Below, one piece after another: positions 61,851-64,000 of a stretch of DNA of 64,000 nt. Location: the NCBI GenBank assembly GCA_029974635.1, contig JARKQY010000024.1, positions 186,001 through 250,000 on the forward strand. Reading direction: 5' to 3'. A program made the translations under genes and the position numbers. Under the pieces are notes generated by a model. That model saw nothing but the letters and a program-made list of their open reading frames with translations, was not told the DNA's origin and did no database searches. Positions within the stretch are counted from its first letter, which is position 1. Every line of letters starts with the position of its first letter. Origin of the DNA: Bacillota bacterium. Its GTDB lineage: Bacteria; Bacillota; UBA4882; UBA8346.

Positions 61851-62011
61851 TTTTTTCATGTCAAAAATCCATGGGTGAAAAAAACAAAACGAGCTTTTTT
61901 CTTTTAAAACAGAGACATCCAATCTCCTGCTTCAGCGTTTGAAGATTAATCGAAATGCAAAATTGGTTGATTTCATCTAAAATCGTCGTATTACTGGATT
62001 TTTAATGTCAA

Positions 62012-62040
62012 TTGACGACAAACGGAAATTTTGATATACT
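62012..62040 (+). promoter_or_regulatory. Sigma-A promoter of the trpP-like/ECF operon
   Basis: TTGACG (62012-62017) and TATACT (62035-62040) are 17 bases apart. Transcription should start near 62047, giving a leader of about 224 bases. Confidence 0.88.
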
Positions 62041-62046
62041 AAAATA

Positions 62047-62191
62047 AGCAATATTCCTTCCGATTTTTTGTAGTCGAGCCGAGTTTTTTAGATGAGTATC
62101 GTATTTGGGATGAGACGAGTACAGTGGCTAAGACGTAATTTTTAATCGTTTTAAAAGCCAGGTGCCGTTACGTGCCTGGCTTTATTATTTT
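62047..62191 (+). promoter_or_regulatory. Attenuator leader with KAG triplets (TRAP-site-like)
   Basis: TAG/GAG triplets begin at 62071, 62076, 62081, 62089, 62094, 62112 and 62117. Most are spaced by exactly five bases (triplet plus two), the hallmark of trp RNA-binding attenuation protein sites. A terminator follows at 62154, and TGGCT at 62125-62129 can pair with its 5' arm as an antiterminator. The downstream gene is a tryptophan transporter homologue, the expected TRAP target. TRAP itself is not in the window. Confidence 0.5.
62154..62191 (+). terminator. Leader terminator before trpP
   Basis: AAAGCCAGG (62154-62162) and CCTGGCTTT (62175-62183) pair perfectly, followed by ATTATTTTG. It stands between the promoter and the coding region, as an attenuator would. 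Confidence 0.85.
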
Positions 62192-62270
62192 GTAAATTAG
62201 GGGAAGGCAATTTTTTGATACGGTCATTGGGCGTGAGGCCTTGACGATAAAAAATTTAGGAGGTACGTAG

Positions 62271-62822
62271 ATGAGTGTTGAGACGAGAGTAGTGGAGCAA
62301 AAGGGATTAAAAGCAGTAGACGTTGCAGTGGTAGCGGTATTGTTGGCGGTAGGGGCGGTGCTTCGGATGTTTACCCCGCCGTTTGTGGGAATTACACCCA
62401 ACTTTGTCATCGGTATGTATTGTTTGGCCATATTGTTACTGAGGCCAAAACTTGCGGGGATTATCGGTATCGGATTGGTAGCGGCCGGAGTTTGTCAAGT
62501 CACGACCAAATCCCTGATACCTTTTTTAAATTTTATCAGTGAACCAGTAGGCGCCATTATGGTCGGAGTATTGGCGTTGATCAAGGCGGAATTCGGAATT
62601 TTGAAATATGTCCGTCCTTTTATAATAACATTCATAGGGACCGTGGCAAGCGGCTTGACGTATAGCTCAATTATGATTCAGGCATTAACACTGAATGGCA
62701 AAAATGCTCCCGCTTTTGCAGCACTAATCGGAGTCGTCCTGATTACTGCACTAGTTAATGCAGTAATGGTAAGTATTTTATATTTCCCGTTAAAGGCTGC
62801 CCTCGGTCGTAGCCGTGAGTAG
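62271..62822 (+). CDS. trpP: TrpP-like tryptophan transporter (ECF S component)
   Basis: The 183-residue membrane protein has five or six helices. Matching the Bacillus TrpP/YhaG pattern are AVGAVLRMFTP, TPNFVIGMYCLAILLLRP and FISEPVGAIMVGVL. Two ECF ATPase genes follow directly, so it is probably the substrate-binding S component of an ECF importer. TAGGAGG precedes ATG 62271. The leader suggests control by tryptophan. Substrate assignment is by family. Confidence 0.8.
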   Translation: MSVETRVVEQKGLKAVDVAVVAVLLAVGAVLRMFTPPFVGITPNFVIGMYCLAILLLRPKLAGIIGIGLVAAGVCQVTTKSLIPFLNFISEPVGAIMVGVLALIKAEFGILKYVRPFIITFIGTVASGLTYSSIMIQALTLNGKNAPAFAALIGVVLITALVNAVMVSILYFPLKAALGRSRE

Positions 62823-62863
62823 TCCGATTCTACTAAAGACAGTTTCCAAGTAAGGAGAACACC

Positions 62864-63745
62864 ATGAGCCAGACGGTCAATCCGGCGATTTTAGTTGAGA
62901 ATTTGAGTTTCAGCTATCCGAATTCGGAACGCAAAGCCTTGCATGAGGTGGGTTTTGAGATCCAATCGGGGGAATTCATCGGCGTCACAGGTCCCGCCGG
63001 AGCCGGCAAATCCACTTTGATACTGTGTTTGAACGGAATTATTCCTCATTTCCAATCCGGAACTTTTCAGGGAAAAGTTCTGATCAACGGCCGGGATACT
63101 TTTGAGACGCCGTGCGCGGAGATATCCCGGCTGGTTGGAAGTGTCTTTCAGGACCCGGAAGCTCAGATAGTCGCTCCGTCCGTTGAGGATGAAATTGCCT
63201 TTGGTTTGGAAAACTTTGGGTTTGAACCGGCTGATATCGAACAGCGGATTCAAGAAGCTTTAAGTTTGATTGGGATCAGCCATTTGCGGTATCGGTCCAC
63301 TACGGAGCTTTCCGGAGGCCAAAAACAAAGAGTGGCAATCGCCGCGGCAGTTGCCTTGCGGCCGCAAATCCTGGTTTTGGATGAACCCACCTCCGAGTTG
63401 GATCCTATTGGGACTCGCGAGGTTTTTGATGTTTTGCGGAAACTGAATACGGATTATCATTTAACCATCGTGGTTGTGGAACAGAAGCTGAATGTAATGC
63501 TGGAATATATCAACCGGTTGCTGATCCTGAATCAAGGAAAAACCGTCTGTGATCTTCCGCCGCGACGGATACTCGAAGAACCGGAACTGTTAACTGGAAT
63601 CGGGTTAAAGGTTCCTCCCGTAAGCGAGCTGGCATACCGGCTCCGGAAATCGGGGAAATACCGGCCGGAACTTCCTCTGACCGTGGAGGAAGCATATTGC
63701 GGGATCGTTCAAAGCTTAAAGAATATGAGGAACAATCATGATTAA
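62864..63745 (+). CDS. ecfA1: ECF transporter ATPase EcfA (first)
   Basis: This 293-residue ATPase energises the S component. Motifs are GPAGAGKSTL (Walker A), GSVFQDPEAQIVAPSVEDEI (ECF-type Q-loop), LSGGQKQRVAIAAAVAL (signature) and LVLDEPTSELDP (Walker B). It starts 41 bases after trpP with TAAGGAGAA as ribosome-binding site and overlaps the next gene by eight bases (ATGATTAA). Confidence 0.95.
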   Translation: MSQTVNPAILVENLSFSYPNSERKALHEVGFEIQSGEFIGVTGPAGAGKSTLILCLNGIIPHFQSGTFQGKVLINGRDTFETPCAEISRLVGSVFQDPEAQIVAPSVEDEIAFGLENFGFEPADIEQRIQEALSLIGISHLRYRSTTELSGGQKQRVAIAAAVALRPQILVLDEPTSELDPIGTREVFDVLRKLNTDYHLTIVVVEQKLNVMLEYINRLLILNQGKTVCDLPPRRILEEPELLTGIGLKVPPVSELAYRLRKSGKYRPELPLTVEEAYCGIVQSLKNMRNNHD

Positions 63746-64000
63746 AGTGAATGATTTAACGTTTCAATATCCCAACGGGACGCCCGTATTGCGCCAGATC
63801 AATTTCCATATCCGCCCGGGGGAATTTGTAGCCTTGATTGGACAAAACGGTACTGGAAAGACGACTCTGCTAAAACATTTTAACGCTTTATTAAAACCGT
63901 CTTCCGGTTCGGTTCAGGTGGCCGGTATCGATACCCGTAAGTCCACCACCGGGGAATTGGCCAAAAAGGTCGGATATTTATTTCAAAATCCCGATCATCA
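63738..64000 (+). CDS. ecfA2: ECF transporter ATPase EcfA (second), 5' part
   Basis: The first 87 codons are present and the gene runs off the window. They carry FQYPNGTPVLRQINF, Walker A GQNGTGKTTLLKHF and the Q-loop start YLFQNPDHQ, all ECF-ATPase traits. It overlaps ecfA1 by eight bases, so expression is coupled. The EcfT subunit would be expected next, outside the window. Confidence 0.93.
   Translation, partial: MIKVNDLTFQYPNGTPVLRQINFHIRPGEFVALIGQNGTGKTTLLKHFNALLKPSSGSVQVAGIDTRKSTTGELAKKVGYLFQNPDH

Noticed and set aside
61710..61922. 70-codon minus-strand open frame in the gap before the trpP operon
   Set aside because: It overlaps the hairpins, lacks a ribosome-binding site and has no family features.
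62047..62191. T-box leader for the trpP-like gene
   Set aside because: The conserved T-box sequence (AGGGTGGNACCGCG) is absent; KAG triplets explain the leader better.
1..64000. rRNA, tRNA, CRISPR arrays, insertion sequences and prophage genes
   Set aside because: None was found on reading: no TTCGAATC-type T-arm in a gap, no regularly spaced repeats and no transposase or phage structural motifs.

Overview
The window reads as chromosomal DNA of a spore-forming Bacillota (Firmicutes). The supporting genes are spo0A with a 0A box, an alpha/beta-type SASP, a CwlD-like amidase, YqhV/DUF2619, a YpiB-type protein, TTG/GTG starts after strong GGAGG ribosome-binding sites, and the core order recA-recX-rny-ymdB and stp-prkC-rsgA-rpe. 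One protein (50035-51216, minus) has a signal peptide, amphipathic beta-strand character and a C-terminal Phe, as outer-membrane porins do. That hints at a diderm spore-former such as the Limnochordia/Hydrogenispora or Halanaerobiales lineages; this placement is inference. No rRNA, tRNA, CRISPR array, transposase or prophage was seen.

Layout. 1-2555: end of a branched-chain amino-acid ABC operon (livH end, livM, livG, livF), facing a DMT exporter. 3567-5687: a secreted protein of unknown role, a frameshifted PhzF-family pseudogene, and a GH16 glucanase lipoprotein. 5852-8380: ECF sigma factor, zinc-finger anti-sigma factor and a bactofilin-like membrane protein (an envelope-stress type cassette). 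8441-11029: three-gene ABC-2 exporter. 11403-14427: minus-strand sugar operon (UppS-like prenyltransferase, GH4 6-phospho-beta-glucosidase, BadF/GlcNAc-type kinase) behind a sigma-A promoter overlapped by a CcpA/LacI-like operator. 14597-18406: AlkZ-like protein, YvlD/SHOCT-like/DUF2089 group and a lytic transglycosylase. 18748-23087: recJ, rel, dtd. 23272-26370: HD-GYP, LemA and two TPM proteins. 26519-31784: small protein, Ku, SpeD, CwlD-like amidase, CinA, ThpR.

31925-45461 is the housekeeping and signalling core: recA (SOS box), recX, rny, ymdB, spo0A, rlmN, then FHA protein, PP2C phosphatase, PASTA kinase, RsgA, Rpe, a CheX-like protein and IreB. Kinase, phosphatase, FHA protein and IreB together form a near-complete Ser/Thr phosphorylation module. 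45758-51216: PPOX-fold protein, two tandem paralogous secreted proteins, ComA-type phosphosulfolactate synthase, DUF441 and YqhV membrane proteins, and the porin-like protein. 51217-60299: SASP, MurC-like ligase, HAD nucleotidase, YpiB-like protein, M29 aminopeptidase, aspartate kinase, thiamine-binding-fold protein and a second HD-GYP. 60536-64000: HAD hydrolase, a hairpin-rich gap, then a TrpP-like S component with two ECF ATPases behind a leader holding KAG triplets and a terminator.

The most interesting observations are the trpP leader, which looks like TRAP-type attenuation; the UppS-like gene heading a sugar operon; the porin-like gene in a spore-former; the PhzF pseudogene killed by a one-base loss in an A run; genes with strong ribosome-binding sites but no canonical start (rny, cheX-like); and a small intergenic repeat with GTAGAGCG/CGCTCTAC ends.
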